Assembly (NCBI GenBank): GCA_009746045.1
Contig: RPFO01000371.1
Location: 17,501 to 40,000, forward strand
Origin: Mesostigma viride
Lineage: Eukaryota; Streptophyta; Mesostigmatophyceae; Mesostigmatales; Mesostigmataceae
DNA: 22,500 nt
Reading direction: 5' to 3'
Shown: positions 1-9,275 of the stretch, piece by piece
Position numbering within the stretch: the stretch's first letter is position 1
Layout: each line of letters starts with the position of its first letter
The notes under the pieces: model-generated
What the model saw: the letters and a program-made list of their open reading frames with translations, nothing else
Database searches by the model: none
What the model was told of the DNA's origin: nothing
Position numbers and translations under genes: made by a program

Positions 1-859
1 GTCACAGATCATATGTAAGTTAGGGTTAAGTTACATAAACTCTGGCCAGCCATTGTTGGCGGCTGACCATGCAGCAGTACATATGCCAACTTATCCTAAT
101 GCCAAGGTGTCTCGTCGTCCATTCGTGAGCCATTTGGCATTCGCCCACTGCATTCTGTACCCACCTGGCACGGTCAGAGCGGCACTAACTCCCACGACGA
201 GTGGACCCCTGGAGTTAATGTAAAGGATTTACGTTATAGGTGGATAGAGATTGTTACGCTCTTTCCAACGGCACCTTGAACGCCTCATTTGGTTACGGGA
301 CGTAAAAGTTATGACGTTCCTAGGCTGTGCCGACAGTACCCGGCGCGCCACTGTGGGCGCGTACGGACACAGGATGTACAAGTGTCACTTTGATAGTCCG
401 CAGGACGTTGACAGGACTTGTACAGGACTTGATGGTCAATTGATAGGTAGGCGTGCTGTAGCGCGCCAGGACCTATGAGACAATTGATGCTGAGTAATGT
501 ACGGATAGGTCCACAGGACTAGCCGTATGGACAATTGATAGATCTGCGCGCCAAAGGCGTGCCAGAGTCTGTGGGATCAATTGATTGACAGTTCAGCTGT
601 GACAGTGCAGCTGAGTACTTGGACGCGTCCCTAGCAAGTTATATGTGTGACTTGGTAGCACCAGGACGCTAGCTCTTGCGTGCACGTTCTCTTGGCACTG
701 CGACCTTGTCGTCTGTGCTGCGTGCAGCCTTGGAAGTGACGTGACTTACGTCTGTGTTTCCATCATTCTAATAAAGGCAACATTCCTGCAAGAGCCATGG
801 CGATCTTCGGCATTCACTCACAACTCCTGGGAATGGGCTGCTGCCATCTAGCTCCACGT
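1..859. other. Unassigned DNA, no recognisable gene
   Basis: I recognise no gene here. The longest open frames are under 80 codons and resemble no family I know. The stretch contains a loose repeat of the word CAATTGAT (listed separately) and an AATAAA at about 771-776. It ends where LINE-like reverse transcriptase sequence becomes recognisable. It could be ancient mobile-element sequence or intergenic DNA. Confidence 0.5.
401..585. repeat. Degenerate ~48-bp tandem-like repeat
   Basis: The word CAATTGAT occurs at 437-444, 481-488, 532-539 and 578-585, spaced 44, 51 and 46 bases apart. CAGGAC occurs at 401, 412, 423, 468 and 514 in the same stretch. The sequence between the words is poorly conserved, so this is either an old decayed tandem repeat or a cluster of short motifs. 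Confidence 0.35.
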
Positions 860-984
860 ACCCTCCGCAACGATGCTGCCATGGGAGTGGACAATATTTC
901 ACCGGAGGTGGTTAAGATGCCTGAGCTTGAGCCTTTTCTCCGGGGGGGTTTGCGACCGGATTCTACGAGATGGCCTCACCCCGC
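860..984 (+). pseudogene. LINE A reverse transcriptase remnant, part 1
   Basis: The + strand reads a GVDNISPEVVK-type motif at about 879-915. This resembles the GxDGIPxE segment at the start of many non-LTR reverse transcriptases. The block ends at 984, exactly where solo LTR 1 begins, and resumes after 2363 with the next recognisable LINE segment. This is one end of a single older LINE copy on the + strand. The upstream border is not visible and the frame is broken. The family assignment rests on short motifs and on the better-preserved parts further right. Confidence 0.5.
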
Positions 985-1458
985 TGTTGTCTTACAGGTT
1001 TCAGCTCCCAGTTACATGAGAATAATTAATTAATAATAATGTGCCGGTACTTAGCCGTTTTGTGTTTCGAGGCGTTTGGGATATTTCGATGCGTTGGGAC
1101 TCAGCCATTGGAGGTTCGGCTGAATTTTGGCATGTGTGAGTTACGCCCCAGATTTTGGCTAGCTGTGCAGCGGTCCGGTGCTGAGGTATACATACAGACT
1201 GAGATTCTGGATACTGCCGGCGGGCGTGACAAGTGGCCGAATATTGGTGTGCGTCGATTGGTTGGTACTCGGCTGATGTGTCGTAATGGAAATGTCAGAG
1301 GTTTGGTTGGTGCGTACTAGATGCGTTCCGGCCCAGGCTTACGCCGGTGCCTACATAGCGCCGTAGGCTAGCCTAGCCGCCTGACAGACCATGATGATCC
1401 AAAAGCCAGCATTGTCTTGCGGCGGTCCAACAGTTGTTGCTACTTAATTGCTGGCCAT

Positions 1459-2250
1459 AAGTAAGTAAGTAAGTAAGTACTTGCGTGTCATGCGCAAAGG
1501 CATGCCACGGAGTACTATGCTAATCTCATTAGAAAAATAATTACACAAAAGTTTAAACAAATATCGTCTGCATCATCCCCCAACCGTTAAGCACTAGATG
1601 GGGATGTAATCCTCATCCGAGCTGTCCTCTACTGTAATGGCAGACGAGGAGGTAGTGAAGTGGCTATCCTCAGGACCAATAACCTCCACCTGCGGACTTC
1701 TACCCTGGCTAGCAACGGGCCGCGGGGCCCGTGGGGAGAAAACAGGAGCATACCCCTCGGGAAGGTGCTTATCGCAGATGGCAGCCCATTTCTCCTTGTC
1801 AATCATGCGGGCGCGGAGTACGGATAGTCCCAGAATTAAGCCCTGCATCTTCAAGCAGTTGTGTCACATAGGTCCGGGTCGCGCCGCGCCGGTGCCCGGC
1901 GCGCGCAAGTTTGCCAGTGGGTTGCGATGGGACAAGGGGACCCTGCCATAGGAGGAGGTGTCTACCTGGTTGGCCCGTCTTAAGCCCCCCGGCAGGGCCC
2001 ACATCGGTATTCACCTGGTCTGTGCGGGCAAGATGGCCGGCAAAGAGGAGGCGGCGGTGTCGGATGGTATGGGTGACAAGAGGGAGCTCGCAGTAGAGCT
2101 CGGCCCGGGTGCGGCGTTCTTGGTAGCGGACGCTGAGGATATGACGGAGCATTCGAGTGACGGTGCCGTCAAGCTGCTGGCTCAGCGCCTGGTCCAGGGT
2201 CCACGCCTCGCAGCCATAAAGGAGGATGCTGAGGACACGGGCCTTGAACT
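1459..2250 (-). mobile_element. LINE B, 5'-truncated non-LTR retrotransposon
   Basis: A minus strand LINE fragment sits in solo LTR 1 and is bounded by an 11-bp target duplication, TTGCTGGCCAT (1448-1458 and 2251-2261). It starts inside the reverse transcriptase C-terminal region at 2250, passes a stop codon at 1594-1596 and a short 3' UTR, and ends in a (TTAC)n tail that reads (GTAA)n on the + strand at 1459-1480. Severe 5' truncation, a simple-repeat tail and a target duplication of about 10 bp are hallmarks of target-primed reverse transcription. The last ~165 bp recur at 17530-17704, and the coding part is close to LINE A, so one LINE family is involved. Confidence 0.8.
1594..2250 (-). 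pseudogene. LINE B reverse transcriptase C-terminus
   Basis: Read on the minus strand, the sequence starts with an ILLYGCEAWTL motif followed by QQLDGTVTRMLRHIL and then HTIRHRRLLFAGHLARTD. This is the conserved post-catalytic region of many non-LTR reverse transcriptases. The catalytic core is absent because the copy is 5'-truncated. A frameshift near 1830-1840 separates this frame from the one carrying the true C-terminus, which ends in an acidic SSDEDYIPI at 1594. The piece is therefore a dead fragment. Its frame can be followed by eye through to the stop codon, so family membership is fairly safe, but the exact clade is not. Confidence 0.7.
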
Positions 2251-2363
2251 TTGCTGGCCATGGCCATGCTGGTAAATTAAGCTGGGGGCTTGAGTCGGAG
2301 TTTGTGATCTAATTACCGTAAATCACCATTTAATAATAATCGAATTCAAGTTTTAACACCCGC

Positions 2364-2860
2364 CGGTGAATGTATTGGAAGACCGCTGTCCGGGTCATGC
2401 TCTACAAGGGCAAGGGGGCCGTCGCGGATACCGGCAACTGTAGTAACTGCTACGTCTGCCTCCAAAGCTGCGTGCTGAAAGTCTTCGTGCGTCTCCTGCT
2501 GAACCGCATGCGTGCCCTGAGCCTGGATTCCCACCTACTAGGTGAGTCTCACTCCCAGATGGGCTTCCATCTTGGTCGCAATTGTGCTATGGTCACCATG
2601 ACTGCGCGCCGCCTGATCGAGGAAGTGGGCCGCCTGGCCCCCGGCCTCTTACCATGCATGCATGGCTATTAAGTAACCCTTGTAAGTAGCCCTTGTCCTC
2701 AGCATCCTCCTTTACGGCTGCGAGGCGTGGACCCTGGACCATGCGCTGAGCAAGCAGCTTGACGGCACAGTCACTCCGGAATGCTCTGTCATGCACATCC
2801 TCAGCGCCCGCTACCAAGACTCAGCGCCGCACCCGGGACGAGCTCCCTCTACTGCGAGCT
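2364..2860 (+). pseudogene. LINE A reverse transcriptase remnant, part 2
   Basis: From about 2370 the + strand reads WKTAVRVMLYKGKG, then LKVFVRLLLNRM, then SQMGFHLGRNC, which are early reverse transcriptase motifs of non-LTR elements. At about 2660-2697 the frame breaks and jumps to LSILLYGCEAWTLDH and KQLDGTVT, which belong after the catalytic core. The segment with the catalytic YxDD box is therefore deleted. The block ends at 2860, next to the target duplication of solo LTR 2. At the nucleotide level it is close to LINE B over the shared part. Confidence 0.7.
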
Positions 2861-2865
2861 CCCTC

Positions 2866-3461
2866 TGTTAAAATTGAGTTCGAATTTTATTAAATGCTAA
2901 TTTACAGTAATCAGGTTACAAACTCAGAGCCAAGCGCCCAGCTTAATTTACCAGCGCAACCATAGCCATTGCCAGCATAGCAGCAACAACCGTTGGACCG
3001 CCGCAACACAATGCTGGCTTTTGGATCATCATCGTCTGTCAGGCGGCTAGGCTAGCCTACGGCGCTAGGCACCGGCGCAAGCCTGCATGGGAACGCATCT
3101 AGCACTCACCAATCAGACCACATCTCCGTTACAACACACCAGCCGAGTACCAACCAATCGACGCACACCAGTATCCCGCCACTTGTCACGCCAGCCGGAA
3201 GTACCCAGAATCCTAGTCCGTACCTCAGTACTGGACCAGTGCTGCACAGCCAAAGTCTAAGGCGTAACTCACGAGGCATGACGCACACAGCGTAACTTAA
3301 ATCGTCGTAGCTCGATCACACAAGCCAAAATTCAGCCGAACCTCAAAACGGCTAAGTCCCATTGCGCCGAATTAACCCAAACGCCTCGAACCACAAAATG
3401 GCCCGGCACACAATCATTAATTATTCTCATGTGACTGCGAGCTGAAACCTATAATATAACA
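2866..3461 (+). mobile_element. Solo LTR 2
   Basis: A 596-bp block begins TGTTAA and ends ATAACA. It is flanked by the direct repeat CCCTC (2861-2865 and 3462-3466). Excision with one repeat copy restores the LINE reading ...CGAGCTCCCTC|TTGTCACC, which is what LINE B has at the same place, so the insertion borders are exact. There is no internal coding region, and its inverted relative is solo LTR 1. The parent retrotransposon is not in this window, and these LTRs do not obviously match those of Elements 1 or 2. Confidence 0.75.
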
Positions 3462-3466
3462 CCCTC

Positions 3467-3617
3467 TTGTCACCCATACCATCCGACACCTCCGCCTCCT
3501 CTTTGCCGGCCATCTTGCCCGCACAGACCACTGAGGTGAATACCGATGTGGGCCCTGCGGGCGGGCTAATAGGACTGGCCAAGTAGACACCTCCTCCTAT
3601 GGCAGGGTCCCCTTCGT
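3467..3617 (+). pseudogene. LINE A reverse transcriptase remnant, part 3
   Basis: The + strand continues LVTHTIRHLRLLFAGHLARTD immediately after the duplication at 3462-3466, collinear with LINE B. Similarity to LINE B can be followed to about 3617 (CCCCTTCGTC versus CCCCTTGTCC) and then stops. With 860-984 and 2364-2860 it forms one interrupted, internally deleted LINE copy. Confidence 0.7.
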
Positions 3618-3887
3618 CAAGAATCCTGTCTTGAATATGCCCATGATGCTGACCGTGAAGAAATCTACATATAATACGGGCAGTTGTATTCGAGCCCAAA
3701 TCAACAAATAGATAAGCTCGGATAGTTGTACCTAAGTGGGATTTGTCCTATGTGAACGGACACTATGACTATGTGCCAAGTTGTACAATGGCACTAGGAC
3801 CGTTGGTCACTATCTTTACCAGATTATACAATGTTGTGTCATGTGCATGTCATACCATGCCGTACCGAGTCATGCATGCGCGGGTAG
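3618..3887. other. Unassigned spacer
   Basis: I recognise no gene, RNA or element end here. The sequence lies between the end of LINE A similarity and the start of the (GGTT)n array. Confidence 0.5.
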
Positions 3888-4684
3888 GTGGTTGGTTGGT
3901 TGGTTGGTTGGTTGGTTGGTTGGTTGGTTGGTTGGTTGGTTGGTTGGTTGGTTGGTTGGTTGGTTGGTTGGTTGGTTGGTTGATTGGTTGGATTGTTGGT
4001 TTTTTTGTTTTTTTGTTTGCTTGGTTGGTTGGTTGGTTGGTTGGTTGGTTGGTTGGTTGGTTGGTTGGTTGGTTGGTTGGTTGGTTGGTTGGTTGGTTGG
4101 TTGGTTGGTTGGTTGGTTGGTTGCTTGGCTGGTTGGTTGGTTGGTTGGTTGGTTGGTTGGTTGGTTGGTTGGTTGGTTGGTTGGTTGGTTGGTTGGTTGG
4201 TTGGTTGGTTGGTTGGTTGGTTGGTTGGTTGGTTGGTTGGTTGGTTGGTTGGTTGCTTGGCTGGTTGGTTGGTTGGTTGGTTGGTTGGTTGGTTGGTTGG
4301 TTGGTTGGTTGGTTGGTTGGTTGGTTGGTTGGTTGGTTGGTTGGTTGGTTGGTTGGTTGGTTGGTTGGTTCAATGGTTGGTTGGTTGGTTGGTTGGTTGG
4401 TTGGCTGGTTTGTTGGTTGGTTGGTTGGTTGGTTGGTTGGTTGGTTGGTTGGTTGGTTGGTTGGTTGGTTGGTTGGTTGGTTGGTTGGTTGGTTGGTTGG
4501 TTGGTTGGTTGGTTGGTTGGTTGGTTGGTTGGTTGGTTGGTTGGTTGGTTGGTTGGTTAATTGGTTGGTTGGTTGGTTGGTTGGTTCAATGGTTGGTTGG
4601 TTGGTTGGTTCAATGGTTGGTTGGTTGGTTGGTTGGTTGGTTGGTTGGTTCAATGGTTGGTTGGTTGGTTGGTAGGTAGGTAGG
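3888..4684. repeat. (GGTT)n microsatellite, ~790 bp
   Basis: A nearly pure GGTT tetranucleotide array is interrupted by a T-rich patch at about 3980-4022 and by recurrent variants: GGTTGCTTGGCTGG twice, near 4121 and 4252, and GGTTCAATGG four times, from about 4368. The last few units change to GGTA (about 4670-4684), directly against the LTR at 4685. All frames on both strands stay open through the array because the repeat has no stop codons, so the long WLVG- and NQPT-repeat proteins it could encode are not evidence of a gene. Confidence 0.95.
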
Positions 4685-5156
4685 AGTTAGAATGCGGTGG
4701 GATATATTGCTTGAGAACACTGAAAGCTGTGAGCAATGAATTGCTTGGTTCATTAGAAAATAGGTTTACCCTTTATCAACGTTCCTCTCACCGGCTGCGC
4801 CGCCAGTGACCGTTGGGTGCAGACCGTTGGCCCGAGGCCGCACGATGACAGGTAGCTGCCTAGTCACTGCATCGTGCGATCACAAATCAATGCACGCTGC
4901 AGTACGGTCCCTATCTAGGATACTCTAGTACCGTCCAATGACAGGACACTACGTATACTGGGTACTGACATCTGTCACGTACCTCAGTACCCAAAGTACC
5001 TATCTAGGGAAACGTATGCGACTCGACTAGCATCCTATCTGCATAGCCCACGTGGTATTTATATTCACATACCAACGTGGGTTTACAAGGCTTATTCATA
5101 CGTTGTATTCACAATGCCTTTGAGACTTAGTCTACAGCAAAGCATGGAGACTAACT
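4685..5156 (-). repeat. Element 1 3' LTR (complete)
   Basis: 472 bp with AGTTAG and CTAACT termini. On the minus strand it holds a TATAAATA box (5056-5063) inside an imperfect inverted repeat, CCCACGTTGG and CCACGTGGG. Downstream of the box is a hairpin with a perfect 9-bp stem, GGGTACTGA (4960-4968) with TCAGTACCC (4984-4992). The outer edge abuts GGTA repeats. Confidence 0.9.
5056..5063 (-). promoter_or_regulatory. TATA box in Element 1 3' LTR
   Basis: TATAAATA on the minus strand lies between the inverted arms CCCACGTTGG and CCACGTGGG. It is conserved in all three family LTRs of the window, consistent with the core promoter of the LTR. Confidence 0.6.
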
Positions 5157-5530
5157 CCAGTATTGTTTTATTATTTATTTCTTAATGCAGGTCTGCACCC
5201 CCAACATTATTGTTATTGTTTTTAAGTTGATTAGGGGTACAAAAGAGACATGGCTGGTTGAGCCAGGTTGGTTACAGCTGGCTGTTCTGGCCAGGTGTTA
5301 TATTGCACATTAAATAAGGTGTACACAGCTGGCTGGTTTGGCCAGGTACTGAAGCACACATTAAGTAAATGGATACAAAGCTTGTGTCCTCAAGCTGCAA
5401 ATGGATACAAATCTGACCTAGCCAGCACTCACACCCCACAACGAATGTGTTGAATTTTATGGCGCCCAGCAGCTATCGCTGTGGTAAGGGGGTGTGGTGG
5501 TTGTGTACTGTGCTATGGCCAGTCATTTAT
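5157..5530 (-). other. Element 1 3' untranslated region
   Basis: The region lies between the pol stop and the 3' LTR. It contains a diverged tandem duplication with a ~51-bp period (5274-5324 and 5325-5373, both starting ACAGCTGGCTG). Directly before the LTR the minus strand reads A-rich sequence ending in ACTGG. This is only a weak polypurine tract candidate. Element 2 also has CTGG at the same place. Confidence 0.6.
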
Positions 5531-8500
5531 TCAAACACTGACTCTGATATCATAGGGGTTCATGTTCTGAAAGAGGAGCTGGTACTGTTGGCCAGCAGCA
5601 TCCCGCAGCTTCGTGAGAGCGTCTGCTGGGTTGTCCTCATCATCCACATGAGTCCAGCTGGAAAAATAGGTGGCCTCCTGTTTGAGGATCACCCAATCCA
5701 AGTCAGTGTGGACAGCAGCAGAGACAGATTTCTTGGTTAGAAAACTGATCACAGATTGGCTGTCAGTATAGAGATGTGAGATGACATTGCATGTGCTGCC
5801 TGCCTGGGTTTGTAGCCAGGTGAGCATGTGCTGCAGGGAACGAGCATGCAATGCAGCAGACACCACAGCACGACATTCAGCTGAGTTGCTGCTGCCAGGT
5901 TTTCTGCGGTGTAGCCTGCTGTACCAGGAAGTGAGGGACATGTAATCTGACCTGTTGGTGAGAAAAAACAGCCCTGATTCCCGTGCCCCCATCTGATTGA
6001 TTGTTCTGCTCTCCATGGAGCTGTCCATGACACATTGGATGTGGATGTCTTCCATCAGATTCAGGCCATGGAGGATGAGGGGGGGACAGTCATTGACCAA
6101 CTTCCTGATGTGACTGCATTTGATCTTGACTAGAACATCATGGGTGACCCTGCTGATGACAGCTAAGGGAGCCCCACAGATGGCTGACCACCACCCCAGT
6201 TTGCCCTGAACAGTGGCACACATATGTAAGGGGAGGTAGTTGTCCTGCAGCAGATCTAGACAATCTTGGATATATTCTGCAGGAGGGGAGAGAGAGCAGA
6301 CCCACTGATCTGGCTGCCTATGCAGCTGCAACATGATGCCACAGAACTGGATGGGGGTTGTGCTCAATTCCACCTGTTTGCCAATCTCATATGATTCCTG
6401 GACCTGCTGAATAAAGGTTTCCACCTCAGCTCTAGGCCCACAAATGAGTTGGTCATCTCCATGCCACACAAAGAACAGCAGTCCAGAGGGGGTGGGTACA
6501 ACAAAAAAGCATGGGTCCAGGTCATCATACGTGGCCTTGAGCTTTTTGAATACTTCCTCTGCTGAGTCTCTGAAAATTTTTGGGGCACTGACAAGCCCTT
6601 CCACCCCAATGTTGATGATAAGGTGGGGCTCATCAATATAAGGTTTCCACACAGCTGGGGTGTCTACCACGTACACCTTCCCTTTCCACACAGATTCAGC
6701 CTTTTCTGGGTCCCCCCTGAGGAAGGCCCTTTTAATATCAGTGGCTTTGCAGACATAGTCTTGGCCTGCATTGAGGTTGTGGAGGAAGAGGGAGAGCATG
6801 ATCCTGAGTGAGGTTTGTTGCAGCCCAGGTGTGTATGTTTCCCCTTTTGGCAGTGTGGAGGTCCCCTTTAATTCTGTGACACATGGTCTGGCATGGAAGA
6901 TTGGGGAGCCCACTTTTTGTGGTTTTTGTTTGAGAACAAATTTTAATCTGAGCTTTTTGGCTCCCTCTGGCACGTCCCATGAAGGGGTGACAGGCGGTTT
7001 GTATTGAGGGTTTTTGGGGTTGGGCAGGACCCATTCCTGCCTGGCTTGGTGGACAATGGCCATCAGCCACTTGGTAAACCCTTTTTGTGTTTTGCATTCT
7101 TGTATGACGTGGGAGATTTGGTGGGGTGAGTGCATGGCTATGTCCCACTTACCCAGCCCAAAGGCTGAGGGATGGAGGAACTGGCTGTGCACTAACTTGT
7201 CCAGATCAGGGATCTCCCCTGGTGCATACTGAGTGTTGACTGCCTTGATGACAGCATCCATACCAGGGACAATACTGGAGAGAGGGATTTTAAAGTGGTC
7301 CAGAGGAACTGCACCCACCCCTGTGACACTGAGCTCATTAGCTGAGATAAGCACCCCAGGATAGGATACAAAAGGTTCCCCCAACAAGGTGTTACCAGAG
7401 TACCCCTCCACCACCTGGAAGGGTGTCTGAATACCAAGTATAGGGAGCATCACTTGTCCCACTACATCCAGTGAGCTTTGGCCTGAGAAATCCTGCACCC
7501 GTGCCCAAAATGAAGGTGCAATCTCAAGACCAGGGATGGCTTGTGCACTGATCACACTGACCTGTGCCTGAGTGTCTATTGCCAGGGTCCAGGGGTCCTG
7601 ACTAGTGCACACAGCTGAGACTTTTGCCAACCCTGCGGCCACAGCAGCTTGTTGCTTATGTGACCTGTGTAATGCTTGCAAGGCGACTGCCAATCTTGAC
7701 CTCAGAGCGGGAGGGTTGGCAGACAATTTGGTGCCTTGGGGCTGAGCTAATGCTTCCAACCCAGCTACCTCGTGCCTGGTTAAGCAATCCCCAGGTTGTG
7801 AAGTGGGCCTGGCTTCACTGAGGGTGGAAGGGTTCACAGAGGGTGCTGTGGTGCTGTCAACAGCAGTAATTGGTGGCTCAGAGCTACTGCTGGGCATGCT
7901 GGAGTTGCCAGATAGAAGTAGTGAGTCCATGCTTAAAGACTCTTCCCCAGGCACGTCTGCCATGGGAGAATAATACTTCTTAATTCTATGACAGCTCACC
8001 CTGTGACGCTTCCCATTGATATTGTGCTTGACCTCCACGGTCTTGCTGTTTTTGGTAAATCCACGGATGGTAACTGGACCTAGCCAAGTTCCAACCTTAC
8101 CAAAGCTGTTTTCCTTGTAATAGAGAACTTGATCACCTTTTTGGAATACTGGCCTGGAATGGGTTTTATCTTTTTCTGCCAGTTTTGCTGAGGTTTGTGC
8201 ACGTGCAGTGTTGTACAGTGCTATCACCTCTGGGGGATATACACCTGCCTGCAGGCCTGCTGGGATTACTTCACCCCACGTGGCATGCAAGACAGGTCTC
8301 ATGTTTAGGGTTGTGCACATTTCATGACACCAGAGTGCCCTGTCACAATAGACCCCTGAAGTAGCATCCTTGGAAGGATTTTTGGCTAGTAGGGTTTTGA
8401 CAGATCTGATGGTTCTTTCAATGACCCCCTGACCCTCATGATCTTCCAGCCCAGCAATCTCTATTGCTTCACACCCTTCCAGGTCAGTCAGACAAGAAAA

Positions 8501-9244
8501 TTGTTGATCAAGCAAAATTCTGTCAACTGGGTAGAATCTGGGTAAAGCAATCATGAGTGCAACACGTAGCTGCCCTGCAGACATGCCAGGTAGGGGTTCC
8601 ATTACTGTGAACCTGGACCATGAGTCTTTTAGGATCAGGTAGGGTTGGACATCTTTGTTGATGTGCATCACATCCCCCACTATCATGCCCCTATTGGTGG
8701 AAGGAGTTGCAGTATGCCATTTTTGAGGTTTGGGGCTATTGAACTGACATTCTTGACAGTGTTGTCTAGCCAGTTTTACTGCATTCCTGAGTTGTTTTCC
8801 CATGCTACTACCCCCCAGCCGTCTGGCCAGTTCCTCAGCCACTGTTTCATGACCCATGGCTAGGTGCAGCTGATGAGCAAGCTCCTTGATATCTATGGAG
8901 TTGTCAACAGTAGGGGTTAGTGCTTTTATGTAAGGTTCCAGAACAGGGTGTTGGGAGGACAGTAAGGTTGCTGCCTCAAAATCAATTATGCCCTGGTTGC
9001 CATCCCCAATGGTAATGAGATCATCATCCTCAGAGTACATAAGGTGAGTGAACTCACATTGATTTGGGTAGCGAGGCCTGTTGCAACGGCTGCCTGGAGG
9101 CCCCAGGGGATGACGTGCGTGCCAGCAGCCCGGGCAGAGATCCACCCCGTTGGCCAGGGAGTCGTTGTTGGGGCAGTTGTGCCGTGCGTGCCCTCGTTGG
9201 AAGCACCTCAGGCACCTTATGGACCCCCCAGGGTTGCCAGGCTG

Positions 9245-9275
<31 letters not shown>

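Larger units (their letters stand above)
985..2358 (-). mobile_element. Solo LTR 1, split by LINE B
   Basis: Removing the LINE insertion and one copy of its target duplication leaves about 571 bp. The termini are TGTTG at 985 and TTAACA ending at 2358. Direct repeats CCCGC flank it (980-984 and 2359-2363). TG...CA ends with a 5-bp duplication are typical of LTRs, and no internal retroelement region is present, so I call it a solo LTR. It is the inverted relative of the 2866-3461 copy: 985-1447 matches the reverse complement of about 2985-3461, and 2262-2358 matches that of about 2866-2970. The minus orientation is only relative to that copy. Short open frames inside have no support. Confidence 0.7.

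Noticed and set aside
985-3461. The two related inverted blocks as a DNA transposon with its inverted repeats
   Set aside because: Each block has its own TG...CA ends and a different 5-bp duplication, so they are two separate solo LTRs; no transposase lies between them.
3743-4679. Long open frames of WLVG or NQPT repeats on both strands
   Set aside because: They are a by-product of the stop-free (GGTT)n repeat, open in several frames at once, with no start context or non-repeat domain.
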